Positions 63,892 to 64,000 of a stretch of DNA of 64,000 bases are shown here, in pieces. The stretch's first letter is position 1; every line of letters begins with the position of its first letter. Location of the stretch: positions 124,001 through 188,000 of the forward strand of contig CAVXJZ010000002.1 of the NCBI GenBank assembly GCA_963762205.1, read 5' to 3'. Both the position numbers and the translations under genes were made by a program. This DNA is from VRUE01 sp963762205. Lineage in GTDB: Bacteria > Actinomycetota > Thermoleophilia > Solirubrobacterales > 70-9. The notes under the pieces were generated by a model, which worked only from the letters and a program-made list of their open reading frames with translations, was not told where the DNA came from and searched no databases.

Positions 63892-64000
63892 GCGCAAGTC
63901 GTCACGAATCGACAGCGCAACCGCGCCAGCGGTCGCCAGGGCATGGACTCGACATCTACGGGAGGTGCTCGAGAGCGCGCTCGTGGAGCAGCCGCAGGAG
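63892..64000 (+). other. Terminal segment, possible start of a further gene
   Basis: One frame near the end reads RHLREVLESALVEQPQE, which could be the beginning of a helical protein, but the start codon is not clear and the window ends. Nothing else is seen here. Confidence 0.25.

Overview
The window is a high-GC actinobacterial chromosome segment, most likely from the class Thermoleophilia (Solirubrobacterales or a relative). This rests on a secreted repeat protein with the N-terminus typical of that class, RsiG-like, GarA-like and FtsR-like proteins in one cluster, a wax-ester/triacylglycerol acyltransferase, Asp in place of the catalytic Cys of MurA, and the absence of tRNAs from the 16S-23S spacer. 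The exact taxon is inference.

Layout. Positions 1-18720 carry a branched-chain amino acid block (leuA, leuC, leuD, a methyltransferase, leuB, ilvE, and cimA for the citramalate route to isoleucine), interrupted by a TetR-ClC antiporter pair and an XRE-cupin regulator. A DegT aminotransferase, argH, a 3-methyladenine glycosylase, a class A penicillin-binding protein and tyrS follow. Nearly every gene here is broken by single-base shifts, mostly insertions, that restore a conserved protein when removed. Positions 18721-23990 hold one rRNA operon with visible processing stems and a terminator. From 24 kb on the sequence is almost free of shifts: an alpha/beta hydrolase, murA, hisZGDBHAF, a NodB deacetylase, a CCA-adding enzyme, then a long division/envelope/translation cluster (pgeF, yggS, sepF, proC, yggT, lspA, rluD-like, rpsB, tsf, pyrH, frr, a uppS-cdsA fusion, dxr, rseP, ispG, proS, pgsA). 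Two secreted cupredoxin genes sit on the opposite strand between rseP and ispG.

Positions 51.9-64 kb are the signalling-rich part: an RsiG-like anti-sigma protein (a family that binds c-di-GMP) with its own promoter, a GarA-like FHA protein with a zinc ribbon, an FtsR-like MerR regulator, an SRPBCC protein, an AgpS-like flavoenzyme, a membrane protein joining two sigma4-like HTH repeats to an RskA-like exterior domain, a hotdog thioesterase, nadE, a secreted zinc-protease-like protein, WS/DGAT, a ydaO-type c-di-AMP riboswitch in front of an RlpA-like wall protein, and dinB.

Main points for a second look: the HTH-TM-RskA protein; the RsiG homologue with a changed motif residue; the c-di-AMP riboswitch; the UppS-CdsA fusion; the cupredoxin pair; a recurring TANNNT box six or seven bases before start codons, suggesting leaderless mRNAs; perfect inverted repeats with no assigned role; and the context-specific single-base insertions, often a C placed just before GAGG, that look like a systematic sequencing artefact ending at the rRNA operon.
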